Positions 11,041-23,235 of a stretch of DNA of 64,000 nt are shown here, piece by piece (positions within the stretch are counted from its first letter, which is position 1; each line of letters opens with the position of its first letter). The notes beneath the pieces were generated by a model that saw only the letters and a program-made list of their open reading frames with translations, was not told the DNA's origin and made no database searches. This DNA is from Sclerodactyla briareus (lineage: Eukaryota; Echinodermata; Holothuroidea; Dendrochirotida; Sclerodactylidae), in assembly GCA_026419785.1 (NCBI GenBank), contig JAODTK010005741.1:83220-147219 (forward strand), given 5' to 3'. Both the position numbers and the translations under genes were made by a program.

Positions 11041-14000
11041 ACCAGTTTTTGTAGTTTGTTTTTGTTTTTTTTCGACCATTCGGATAGGCGAGACTCAACC
11101 TACTAACTACTAACTACTACTATCTACCGTTCAGCTCCGCATAGGGCCGTTGCGTTTGATTGCCCGGGCCTAGGTTATAGAACATGGAGCTATTATGATT
11201 ATATTTTATTGTAAGCCAATACGGCCAACCCTTACATAGATTGGTTTATAATTCCTCCGTGGATGTTTTGTAAACGCTCTCACCTTGTCATATCGGCTCC
11301 ATTTGTCGAAGGAAGTCCCTTCCGGCGACCTGTGAATGATCGCCTCCTTTGTAACGGGGTAACATAGGTCCCATTTAACAATCATTCCCACAACAATTGA
11401 ACAACAGCTGTTCTCGTAGCCCCTGCTAGAGCGAATTTGCTTTTTGGTCTTCATATTAGTTTGTTCCTAACTTCCCGGAGCCAGGAACTTTAGTTGAGGT
11501 GCTGATTGAAATAAAATCTACTTGCTACCAGCAGGGCTACTTCGTGGTCTCGATACCAATGAAAATGTGGCATTTAGAACTTGGTAACTTGGTTATCTCT
11601 TGATCCGCTGAAGTCTCGCGAATAGCTTCCAGATTCCGATTATTCGTCCTTTGCGAGAAACACCTTTCAGACCTCAACGATATACAATTGACTATTGCCA
11701 GCGACGCTAGACAACGACCTTGTACTTTAACAATATTCCTGGTATTTTGTTCTGTAGAGCACTACACGAATTATACAATAAAGTAGTGTAAGTTCTTTAC
11801 GATATAGTTTTAAATGTGAACAATCAAATGTTTCGACTCTCACCAGAGCGTACCCAGCCTATGTGATGCGATTATCGTACGCTATCGTACAGACACGTGT
11901 TTACATTATGTTTTGTGCGTGCATGCTATTTAGACATTGCTTTTGAAACTTGACAAGTCCGAAGTTATCTCTGAGAGAGCGGGAATGTCACTGCTGGGTG
12001 ATGTTGATGCGCTTCCTGACCTCAAAGATTAAGGTCTGTCTTCACACGCGTCTTCCCTCGTTCACACGCCCGCTCGTCACTGACAGTTTTTTTTGGATAC
12101 CGCAATCACTACCACATTTCGTTTCGTCCATTCGTCTGATTAAACCTCTCAATCTCATGTTATATATTCGCCTTCTGTCACGATTTGTACAGTAGTACCT
12201 TAGCAATCATTTACAGTGCGGTAATTGCCTTCACAGTTTCCAGCCCCCTCGCCATCGACATGCCCGAGAAGGGTGTCCGGAAATTATTCATCCAATCTCC
12301 TCTTTTCAAGCAACAACTACGAATATTTGTTTTAATCTGGTGTTAGTAGGGTGCTGATGGCATTAGGCATGCTCGATTCAGACAAGCAGACACACTAATA
12401 TGGGTAATTGAAACTCCCCGCAGATGGTCGGATTCGGGAAATACTTGGAAAATGGTGGAAGTGCATAACCTCTGATATACTCAATTGACTTGTCCTTTGT
12501 TTTTGGTATGGATAATGTATAGAATATGGCACTGTACTTCTGATACAGTTTAATATCAAGCTTCAGCTGACAATGTGGAGAATACCGACCGGTAAAAGTA
12601 CAGAAGATGAAATCCTCTGAAAGATTTTAGAGGTCGATTGTCCTTCGCGTGACTGCCGTCACTGTTGTTGCATACGTCACGTAGTTACGTTCCGTACAAT
12701 TTAGTCGGAGTTGAAAATGAATTTGAATGATATTCTGTTTCACCAGATTTTGGGAAAGGATAGACTTCTCGATAAGACATGTGATCCAAGGGTTGTCTTG
12801 ACAGGCGGATACAAAATTGTTAATTTTCGTCAATGAGTGTCTAGAGAAATTGACGATCCTATCCTAAAACCTGACGTAGGGCCATCGGAGGGAAGATTGA
12901 CATAATAGGCGTATTTTTCACCTTGGAACCGAAGCGGACGTCAGTCAGAATTGACAATGGACGGCATGTAGCCTGTTTTGTTAAAATTTTTCAAAGAAGC
13001 ATGGATGCCGAAAGGTAAAAGGGGGGGGGGGGACCTGCTCGTAAACGGCACTAGGTGAATGGGTTTTATTTGTTTCACAGGGATAAAAGTCATCGTGACA
13101 ATGGCTGGAAAAGATTTCATGTGAGTCCTCACACTAATCATTTAATCAATTTCACAAAGTCGGAGTAAGATTAAGTTAGCCTACATCTGTGGAATACTCT
13201 AGATGGTGGCGCCTATAATATAAATAAATGTTCTGGAAAGGCGGTACCCCTTGAAAACCGACTTAAGGTTTCAGCGTTGCTCAGGGCACACTTGATTAAC
13301 TCGGAAAACACCACCTCGTAGTCGGCAATGATTGACTCCATCTATGCCAGTTAAAAACTACACCTTTCATGAGTTCATTATGTGCAATCAGTGCATCAAC
13401 ATTTCACTGGTTCCTAGTGTTAAGTTTTGTTTTTTTTTTCCCAAACCTCTCCCAAAGTGGCTCAAACATGAAAGTATCCATATGTCTCCATGTTTAAATT
13501 GGTCGTGAACTCGTAGTTCATGTTGAGTGCTAGGCATCTGATGGTGGGAGTCTGGCGGGATCACGAGTTCCTTTACTAGCCTGTATCATGGGAATTTGGT
13601 GGTCGCTCCCCATCAAGAGTTTAGTTGCACATGTGGCCTCCTAGCCTCTACACCAGCCTATTTGAGGCTGGCAGCGAGGGCTCGCGTCCAGGAAAAGAGC
13701 CTTCATTACAGTCTCTGGAAAATCACGGTAGATTTATAGGTACTGCCTCGTTACTCGAATCACTTTTCCGACAGATCTATCGCACTTTATACGATTTTCC
13801 GTGTAAATTTGCCGAGGAATCGACGGCCATATTGGCCGCTTCTTGATTTTGGCACTAATAGCAGCACTGGAATTACAATTAATTGGTAGTAATTTACATC
13901 ACTTTTTCACTGATGCATGATTTTTCATGATTTTCGTATATTCGGCGGCATTTGAGCACCATTTTGAGTAAAGAAAAAAATCAGGTCCCCAGCACCTTTT

Positions 14001-15589
14001 CAGTATAAAATTAGACACCATTACCTACACACATCAGTTGAAAATATATTTTTTTACAAATTTTCAATATTTGGGGTGAATAGCTTCTAGAGTTCGAACC
14101 ACAAAATCGTTTGGTTCCAAGCATATTAATCCACCAGATCACTAGAATACGTTGGAAAGGTACATGCCCACCACACGTCAATACTCACTTCTAACTTGAA
14201 CAGTACACATTGCACCACTTTTAATGTTGAACTGTTCCACTCTCGCCCAGTACTGCTATGAGGTGGTGTGTACTGATTTGTGAGTGAGTAGTAATGGTTA
14301 CGCACTTTTCTTGATCCTTAATTCTGGTTCTACCTTTTGGCACGCTGGTGTCAGAGATCATTCGGTCAACTTTATCCCTCTGATTGGAAAAATTGACATG
14401 ATTTTTTTCCCAGGTAGTGGGTACTCTGGGGTTCCCAAACTAGGCTTGACTGAACCTCCAATCAGGAACGTCAAATCCATTCCGAAACGCGAATGGGGGA
14501 GGAGGCGGACTGCGATACAAGATTAAGCGGAGCGCCCGATTGGTGGCCGAAGCGTACCAAGGAAATTTGGGCTTGTTAGACCCCCAGATCTCCGGAAGTG
14601 GCACTTGCCGTGCCTAATTCCAAACATCTAAATGTGCCAAGTTTGTGAAAGGAAAATGTTGAAGAGTCGCCACGCATCTACGACCCTCTTTATATGTTTT
14701 TGTGAAATGAAAATGTCAGCAGCAAGTGAATACAAACCAAATAATACCAAGAACCCACCTGGCAGGTTCACAATTTGGGTACCTTGGAACAGATCATTGA
14801 GGTGAATTTTGAATGAAATGGTCACTCAGATGAGAAACGGTACGTCGGTACACGAAGTTTAATCAGCGGCGTAGCTAAGATTCTTTTTCAGTGAGCGGCG
14901 CTGGGGGGGGGGGGGGGAGGGGGAGGGGATAGGAATAATTATAGGGTCTTTCTTGCAGGCCTATCTTGCGGAGGATGCAATGGCGCAGTCATGGTATTTT
15001 GTAGAGGTTCAGGGTATTGAATGATGGGCTTGTCATTACTATTCAAATAAAAGACCCCAAATCTCGGAAAAGTTACCTAAATTTCATTCCTGCTCTTATT
15101 TCTCCCATTTTCCGCCCGAATTATGTTCACTTGCATTTAACCGGTTACTCGAGTATCGCGTGATCTTAACCGGATATGCACCGACTCAATTCCTTTGGCC
15201 ACCTGATGTACTGTTGGCATATTGGGCAGGAACGTTGGCCCGATCTCAGGAAAATATACCCTTTCTGAATAAGATACTCCAAGGTGGTGGTGAAAAGTTT
15301 ACAGTTTATAGCGAGTCTATATATACGGTGACAGTTGGTTAGGGCGAAAAGTGAAGTCGTGTAAGCCCCAAACTAGACAAGAAACTCGTTGGGGTCAATT
15401 CAAGCACATCGTCACACGTGTTATAAAGTCTTCATGCATCATGGGCGCGTACGCGTCGTCAACAAAATGGACTTCAAATAGAGCAAAGCGTGTTTATGTG
15501 ACTTCCGACTATATTGAACGCTTTTCGCGTAGACAAGCGGATTTGATGATATGATCAGAAGGAATTTGTTTGAGAGAGGGTAGCAGACC
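11041..15589. other. Long stretch without recognised gene
   Basis: I see no conserved coding block, RNA gene or repeat copy with confidence. Minor features are a short (CTAACTA)n run at 11,098-11,122, a G12 run at 13,021-13,032 and a G15 run at 14,903-14,917. The last follows a GCGGCGTAGCTAAGATT segment that looks like the edge of an interspersed repeat. Confidence 0.4.
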
Positions 15590-16600
15590 CCTAGGGCGTA
15601 GGAACGCAATTTGAGTGGGGGAGAGGGAGGAAGAGGATGAAGTTTGATAAGGATCTGGGGAGGGGGCTAAGGGGATGGGTTTCCTCCTCCCCTTGGCAAA
15701 ATTTGTGCATGTTCCGGTGGGCTCAGATGCAACCAATTTGGTGCCACTATAAGCACTCCAAAAACACTTTCATTTCATTCAGAAATCATTTATAGATGGA
15801 CTCGCTGCTCTGAATTTTGTGCCTTTACTCTGCCAAATCGAATCGAGGCAGTAAGATTCGGTAAGTCTAAATCTCACGTCTCATAGGACCGCCGAATTCC
15901 CCCTCCCCCACATTAGAAAATGTTTGCATTTCAGGGGAATTAGATGCAGTCAGATGGCATTAGACCACTCCTAAACACTAACTTCGTTCCAGGAATAATT
16001 TGTATTTTCCGTCCTTAGAGCGACTCGCTTACTCGGGGGGAGTCTTGATTGTTACTGAGTAAGTGGGACTTTCTTGGATAGTTGTGTAAGTGTAATTGTA
16101 CTGACTTAAGTAGGCTCTTCTTTCAACAGCGGACCGCCAACATAGGCATACGGGAACATTCCTATTTAGGGGCGACTAAAAATTGCCCGAATTTTTCAAG
16201 TAGGTCACTGGAAAGATGGTACCGCGCGGAAAAATTTGTGCATGTTTTCGGGTATTTATCATTAAATGTGGCCAGTCAGCAGAAGATCCGAAGATTCGGC
16301 CATGTTCTTTTTTTACTATGTGCCTTTCCGATGCCTCTAAATTTTTTCACGATTGTTCGTCATTTTTTTGGCCCGAGTTCTCGTCCAGAAAAATGTGTAC
16401 GGGAGTCTGACCTCCTCCCCCCCCCCTCCCGTCCGGTAACAAAAATTTTGCATTTGACACATGTCCTTCAATTGCAATTTGTTGCTCTGAATCTGTGATG
16501 TTTTTCTGCCAAAATGTTGATGAGCACATGGCAGGAGTAACATCGTTGTTGTAAGCTGTCGAATCGAAATTCTCACTTTTCAGGAACCATCTACAGTCAG
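15590..16600. repeat. Diverged tandem repeat block, period about 220-260 bp
   Basis: Blocks of the form (C/T)CCTCCCC..., then AAAATTTGTGCATG or AAATGTTTGCATTTC, then GATGCA.., recur at about 15,676, 15,898 and 16,413, with a partial unit at about 16,228. AAATTTGTGCATGTT is identical at about 15,699 and 16,232. The CACTCCTAAACACTAACTTC and CACTCCAAAAACACTTTC segments also correspond between units. Divergence is high and no coding is evident. Confidence 0.5.
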
Positions 16601-19544
16601 TCCATACTAGAGGCCCAGGTCACGATTTTTCTTTTTCTTCCGACGTAAATCTCTAAAAAAGATCGCCCGAAAATATAACGTTCTCGAATTTCATTGGTTC
16701 GCGAGTGAGGGAACCGGGGTATGAGTAGACCTACGTAAAATACACGTAAGAATATTGCGTGCGAAAGCAAGCTAACACTTTTGCGCAATGTTGTCACATT
16801 AAAAAAAAAATAGGCTTAGCCTGAAATTTCGCAATTTGTCGGTTTATGGTTCCTTTATAGGTATTCTCTCTCTCAATTTTTTTTTTTTTTTTTTTTTTTT
16901 AAATATCCTTAGGCGTCTCATTTGGGACCATAGTAAACCTCTTTTGTCCGAATTGGAATGCTAAGAGATGGAGGCGGGAGCTTCCTCCTCGTATGTCCAC
17001 ACCTTCAGCTGACGAACCAACACGCATATATGTATTTTTTAGTCCTATGCAGGAATTATAAAATCTGCACTAGCCTATGGTAAAGAGAAATGTTGGGGGG
17101 GTCAATTGCAGATATTTTTTTACACAAGCTATTTTCCGCATCGGTTGTCGTGAATCTATCCGAATCACTAAGCATAACAATAGACACAATTGCTTGCTCT
17201 ACACTACAACAGCCATTATCACGGCGGTCGTTGTAAATGTAAAATGTGTGTTGTTATGACAAAAAAGTATTCTTATTGCGGATGTTTTTTTGCACATAAA
17301 AAATGAGAAGAAAGAGGGGGGCGTGTGTTGTGTGGGGGGGGGGGGGGGGGTGGTACCTCCGCCCCACAGTAACACTGGGGGCTGCACCCGATTCTACGAC
17401 CTCGTCGAACCGCGCCTGCGGAATTGGTTTAAGGGCAAACGGGTACGTAATTGGGGTGGAATATAAGAGAAAACTATATTCTTTAGAATCGGGCTTTGAT
17501 TGGCCAAACTTTTGAGCAGTTTAATACGTAGCAATAAACGATAAATGTAAACACACTAATCTGCAGGTCTGCAGTTGCCCGGAACGGCTTGGAATGAAGC
17601 ACCTGATTGATACGGCGCATTGCAAATTGTAGGTGGGGTGGCTACAACTCATTTCTCATCATTCGGAAGATGTCGGTGGTAAATGTTATATAGACTCAGA
17701 TGTAAGCTGGTCTCGGGCTACCGGTCTAGACTACATCCCTGGAGTAGGCTATAACTAAAGTAATAGTCGAAGATATGCCATCAATCTAAAATCACATGTG
17801 GTTTTATTGAGTCAGTTATTGAAAAATATTTTTTTAACGTTTTGAAGATTACATTATTCTTCAGGGAACGGGTCACAAAACTAATGCCCCATACTTGGCA
17901 TTGCATCGAAGAAAACACAACCGTGAGCGAAGCGGCGGGCAAGAAAAGACGACCATAGCGAAAATTCTAAGGGGTCAAAGGTCAGGATTGGAAAAGTGGA
18001 ACTTCTCCTGGGCATCGCAGATTCATCGAAAGGAAGTTCAAGGTAGGTGTGAGTCGGAGTCAATGAGGCCGCTAATGTGGGGAAGTTCCATGCAATGTCA
18101 GCTCTGTAGAAAGCTTGTGAAGTGATTAGGGCCGTGTAAATAGTGATCGCGATGGCTATGCCTATTTCAATACCCGAACGCGCTGACGGATTAATTCAGA
18201 AGTTTGGCAAAACGTGGATAGGCCAGGGGGGGGGGGGGGACATTTTGCATTGAACTCGGGCATTCGATGAAAATAAATACTTGGCACATTCATCTTGCCC
18301 ATTGTCTAAATGCTTCAATTCCACGCCTAAATGGAAATATCTCAAAACCCAGAGGCAATGACATGCGACCTCCTCGGTGTTTCATTGCCAAAACGTGGGG
18401 GAATTTGATATTATTTTCTCCACCATCGAAAATGGGGGCGTATCCCCCGTCCCCACAAGAATTGACGCCATGCTCGCAGTTACAAAAAAAACTGCCAGGG
18501 CTGAACCATCTGGAGATCCTAGTTATCCATTGTGTAGTTTATTCTGACACCAGATCCATATTACTGCAAAAGGGATGGAGGCGGGCCTAAAAAATTTGCC
18601 TCGCGCCTCCTCACTTTGATATACATATCCATTTTACTCCTTCTGCTCGCCCAAGTTACGGAAATAGTCCACTTTTGGAGAATACCAATGTTTTATTTTG
18701 GATCTTCGTTTTCATTTACACCTCAATGTTTTGCCAAATTAGGATGTATAGTCCCCAGCAAACCAATCTTCAATAAGCTGGGTCCTATAGGCTAACCTCA
18801 ATGCAATGGGAAGGTAGCACTTCGTCATTGTGTAGGCATACCTGTTGTATATTTACAGAACTGGAATTTCCTCTCCATTTTTTTTCTTCTAAATGACACT
18901 TTCCTCTCATGTATTGACCTTTGACATCGAAGGCTGTCAATGGCACATCGAGTAGGTCCTTTCGGTATCCAGGTTCCAAGTTGGGTTCGTGACAAAGTAA
19001 CAAAATACTGTGGAAAGCCGGTTTGGGTTATCGCACCAAGTTCGTGTGTCAAAGGAGAGCTCGGACAGGGTTCAATAAAAGTTCATGGTATCCGTACTTG
19101 CTTCCCTTTACATATCATAAATGACAAACCTTGAAATCCATATCAAACATTGTTCGGAATGAGCGTCCACCCTGCTCGCTCGGTTGTCATTCTTTCGAAT
19201 CACCATGTTTGGATTCGTGGATCTTCTCCTTACTTACAGTCTCAAGGATCATCCGCATCGTCTGATTTTGCTACGACTTCCCACTCTTATATATGACTCT
19301 CTTCATCTTGGTTGGACTTGCCCATTGTTGGTATATCCTATTTTTGGAAGGAGAGCAGTCTTGTCTCAGTATAGTAAGTTTGCTCCCCATCCGGCCATCC
19401 TTAGTACGGCTAGGATTTCCCACGTTTCGCCATCTGTTTTGTTCCGTACACTCTAGGACTACGGGCTCCGTGCTTGGACTGGATAGGACAAAGATAATAT
19501 ATACGGGGCAAACAATTAGAATATGACGGTTATTATTTCATCAG
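16601..19544. other. No recognised gene
   Basis: G-runs of 17 (17,334-17,350) and 14 (18,226-18,239) bases and a T-run of about 22 bases (16,879-16,900) stand out. Open frames of up to 107 codons (for example 18,267-18,590) contain no recognisable domain. Confidence 0.4.
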
Positions 19545-20480
19545 TCCCGAAGGGCCGGATGAGAAATTGTAGTCAGTGCGCAATTTCACCGATATTTAAT
19601 GTTGTGGTGCCATACAACGATTTTGTGGTAACCATCGTGGTGGTTAGGAACTATAAACTGAGGGGACGCTTGGTGAGGGGTACATGGGCTGCCGGGTGGT
19701 GAATCAGTAAGTGAGGTGCCCCACTCGCGAAAGTGTCCGTTTGTGTGTTTGCGTGTGTGTTAGTGTGGGTTTGCAGTGTGTGTGGTTGCGTTGGCGTGCC
19801 CGTCAAAAAAAATTTAATGTTTTTTTTTTCGCAAATATCTCCATGATTGGAGGGCTAACACAAGCAGAATTTCGAAACACGCCTAGTACGTACAAAACAC
19901 ATTTGGCTCTCAGAATTAGGCGAAAACGATCAAATCATAATTGAAATATAGGAGCACAAAAAAAAAAACATTTGGGGGTAATTTCTCATTTTTACCCAAA
20001 ATGTTCACTATTTTCAAATATAACCGTTATTCCTAAATGGCTGATGATTTCCAACATTTTCAGCAATGTGAAAGGGATCGCTTACATTTTTCAAATGCAT
20101 CCTTCGAAATGACTACCCAAAATTGGACCTGGTGGGAAAACTCGATTTGGGGCATATTTGGGAATTTTGGAACATCTGTTCTGTTCAGTATATTCCAGAT
20201 TGGGAGGACTGACTGAATCCAATTTTATAATTATAACATAGACAACGTATAAAAACAAGAGGTTTCCCAGCATTTTATGCTGTCCAATTTACTGACTTCA
20301 TGAAATAGATAATTGTTGTTTTTTATGAAAACGGCTGTTTTCATACATATTTGAAAATTTCGTTTATGTGAAACTGGCGAAAATAGTAGCAGGTAGCAAC
20401 GTTGAATAGTTTCGAATTTGCCGATGAGATCCTGCAACTCCGGGGATTGCCCTCTAGAAAACGCAATTTTTGTTTGGATC
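19545..20480 (+). repeat. Dispersed repeat of about 0.9 kb (family R2), copy 1
   Basis: This copy is collinear with 56,021-56,960. Shared landmarks in order are TC.GTCCCG..GGGCC..ATGAGA near the start, GTGGT..GG and TGGTAACCAT, a TG-rich tract preceding a 'CCCGTCA' stretch, TTGGCTCTCAGAAT.AGG, TTTGGG.ATATTTGGGAATTTT, GGAGGACTGA, AGGTTTCCCA.CATTTT, and AGCAGGTAG followed by TCCTGCAACTC.GGGGATTGC. No reading frame is conserved between copies, so it is probably a non-coding interspersed element. It ends just before LINE copy B. Confidence 0.7.
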
Positions 20481-20489
20481 TCATCAGGC

Positions 20490-21660
20490 TTATGACGAAT
20501 GTTCACATGATTTTCGGAAAAATCACTCCTTTGAAACTCAATTGGAATAACATCAACGATCTTGCTTGAAGCTTGCTGTAATCTCAACTGATGATGAATA
20601 CAGATTTTCAGCAAAGCTTTCCGACAATGTGCCACATAAAGCGTCTGGCTCCAGCACTATGGCATTTTTGGCAAAATCCTGCACATGGATAAGAGGCTTT
20701 TTTAACCCGTCGTACCAGTGTGTTGTTATCGTTGGTATTATATCGTCACTTGGTTCTGTCTGTCCCGGTGTACCTCCAGGGAACATCTGGACGCATTGCT
20801 TTTTTCTGTATATTTACTGACTTTCCTACACTCATACTCTACCATCTGAATGTTTGCTGATGACTGCATTTGATAGGTATCGAACTATCGGTTGTCATCA
20901 GTGACAGTCATAGACTCTAACAAGACCTGGATGAATTTTCGTCATGGAGCACAATATTGGCAGATCGATCTAAACCCTCTAAGTGCAAGTCTATGTTTTT
21001 TCTAATAAAAGAGAGTTATACAAACCCGCATATGTCATTGAGAAACGGTGAAAGAAAATACATATCTTGGTGTCACAATCACGAGTATCTCTCTTGGAAA
21101 TCGCATATCAACAACTTGTTTGGTAAAGCCTCCAAGATTGGATCCGTTACATCTTCACGACTGTGAATATAAAAAACTGAAAGTTACTGCCTATGAATCT
21201 CTGTTCGTCCAGCTCTGCTTTGTTGCAAAGCTATCTCGAGCAACCAAGTGGACAGCCCTCCAACAACAGCTTGGCTTGCCTAACCTGCAGGAGAGAAGGC
21301 GTGATTCGTGACTCAAGCCTTCCTACGAATCAGTTTAAAGCTGGTGGCTCTCCCGGTATCAGACTTGAGTTACTATAGTCATCACTCAAGGTCATTATTA
21401 CAATTTGCTCTAGATATAGACATGTGCGATGTGTTTTATGGTCGTTTTGCGCCCAGCAATCCAGATTGAAACCAATGTGCTTTCAAGCCATCCCAAGAAC
21501 CACAAATCCACACTCCTCTCCTCTCTAACATTGATAGAGATGGTTCATCTTCATGTCTTTAAGTTTGTCGCATGTTGCATGCTGCCCCCTATGCAGTGAT
21601 AACAACTAGTTGGTGTTTGCATACACACAATACAAGGACAAGATATCTCATCATCAAATG
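20490..21660 (+). mobile_element. Decayed non-LTR retrotransposon (CR1/L2-like), copy B
   Basis: Same family as copy A: AAACTCAAT..., ATTTCAGCAAAGCTTTCGAC-like and TCTCTTGGAA.TCGCATATCAACA stretches align at the DNA level. It begins near the HGFR/HDFRK.HS.ETQL block that precedes RT motif A. It retains FSKAF (about 20,607), an intact FADD box (20,853-20,864) and LQQQLGLPNLQERRRDS (about 21,258-21,308). It lacks the endonuclease and upstream RT. Several frameshifts and stops make it inactive. Confidence 0.8.
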
Positions 21661-21936
21661 ACAGACGTTTGCAGTCCTAGTATTCCGCGCCGTTTTCCTA
21701 AAGGGAGCCACGTTATCGCGTGGTCTCGTTACTCGTTACGCGGTTGTTCTCTTGTTTTTGCCGAGCTTCCAGATTTTCTGAGCCTATCCTCTGGCTGTCA
21801 TTTTGTGATATATTTCATTATGATTCATTCTGGGTAAGGGGTTTTCCTCAATATGCTGATCCATTAGTAGGCGCGCGATGGCTCCGCCATAAATAACGAC
21901 AATTGAGCGATTCCTGTACCCGCTTAAAGCTGCGTT

Positions 21937-23235
21937 TACTAGGCACGTGACTTGCGCGAATAGGCGAATAGGCGAAAACGAAGGCGCTTTCCACAAAGCA
22001 CATCGCGTGTCGCGTGTCGCGTGTCGCGCGGGTATTTACTAGGCACGCGAATCTGCGACTCGCGAAATAAATTGCGCGAGGGGAACACCAAACAAGATGA
22101 GCGGCTATTTAGCGCGAAAACTGACAAGAAACATGGCGCTCCTCTTAAGCACATAAATTTTAGGCAATATGTCATTGCCTCAGGATATCCCCTCATTGAA
22201 GAGATACAGAGTAGACGCAGTTCACCCAATTGGCGACAACGACTGTAGGCTATGGCCTAGAGGCCTATAAGGGATAGGGGCATGCCTGTCCTATCGAGCA
22301 AATGGGCGACCCACTCTTAAAACAAAAGAGGGAATGTACACTCCCATGAAGCTGTGCGGTGTGATCATCAGTCGCCATTTTACTGCTTTCACTCTATTGT
22401 AGAAAATCTTCGCACATTATGGGCATATTCACTCTTTCTAGAGTGGATTTCGAAGTTGTTCTGACCTGACAACTCCAGTTTCATAGAAGCCGAGTACGGA
22501 TCCTTCGCCCGTTATAGAAGAGTGATACGTCACTCTATTGGATTGAAATCCCACTCTACATTCGAGGTTCGCTGAGGTTACGTACGTCATTAGAGTGAAA
22601 TTCACTCTTTTGGCGTTTAGAGAGCATGCATGACTTCTGGGTTATACACATGCCGACATTTTCGGTTGACGTTGTTCAGTAAGTTTTGGTTTATTTCCTG
22701 CCATGGGTGGGTCAGAAGAAAGCTAGAAATGTCATTCCCTGGGCTGTCGATTCCCCGAGTATCTATCCAACCCGATTGCGGACGATTCCCGGAGACCTTG
22801 GGGAGAATTCCCACCGATCTGCCTTTAAAACGCTTCAACAATCCATCATGCCGTCTATTCGAACATATGCACAGTTAGAATATAATGCAATAGACTATAT
22901 AGCCTATTTAACAGGCGAAATTAAGGGAATTGCCCGATGTATGTGTTACACGATATCCTATTTTGCAGCAAATACTGAAATTCTCAGTAGAGCATGTCCC
23001 CCTTCGCGGCGTTCCATATTAGTCATAAATCGCGGGCTGTCGCGCGCGTCAGGCGATTTGAATTTGGTGTCACCCGACCCACTTCGTTTTTTGTCGGCGA
23101 AACCCCGATAAAAAAAAAAAATCGCACATTCGCGGATTCGCGTGCCCAATTAATAAACCCATAGAAATAACACAGGAGGGCGGAACATAGTCTGTGTCGG
23201 CGTATTTCGCACTACGCGAGCCTAGAAAAGCACCT
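21937..23235. mobile_element. Putative Harbinger-like TIR element, non-autonomous
   Basis: The left end starts TTACTAGGCACGTGACTTGC, and the right end read on the opposite strand is TTTTCTAGGCTCGCGTAGTG. An internal block CTAGGCACGCGAATCTGCGA (22,035-22,054) has an inverted counterpart, TCGCGGATTCGCGTGCC, near 23,129-23,145. Subterminal regions are rich in CGCG and GTCGCGT repeats (22,005-22,032). CG-rich 'GCGAATCTGCG' ends are typical of many PIF/Harbinger-type elements, but no transposase or Myb-like gene is visible, so the superfamily is a guess. A second inverted-repeat element is nested at 22,312-22,625. Confidence 0.45.
22312..22625. mobile_element. 314-bp MITE with imperfect 30-bp inverted ends
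   Basis: The left terminus begins CACTCTTAAAACAAAAGAG. The right terminus read in reverse begins TGCTCTCTAAACGCCAAAAG and both continue GAG(T/G)GAAT.T.CAC. Internal TTCACTCT motifs recur. No open frame is conserved. The CACTCTTAAA end resembles that of the MITE at 46,974-47,160, so the two may belong to one family. It sits inside the CG-rich TIR element. Confidence 0.6.

Noticed and set aside
22686-23111. 141-codon + frame inside the Harbinger-like element as a possible transposase
   Set aside because: No DDE, helix-turn-helix or Myb-like pattern recognised, and it spans non-conserved internal sequence.
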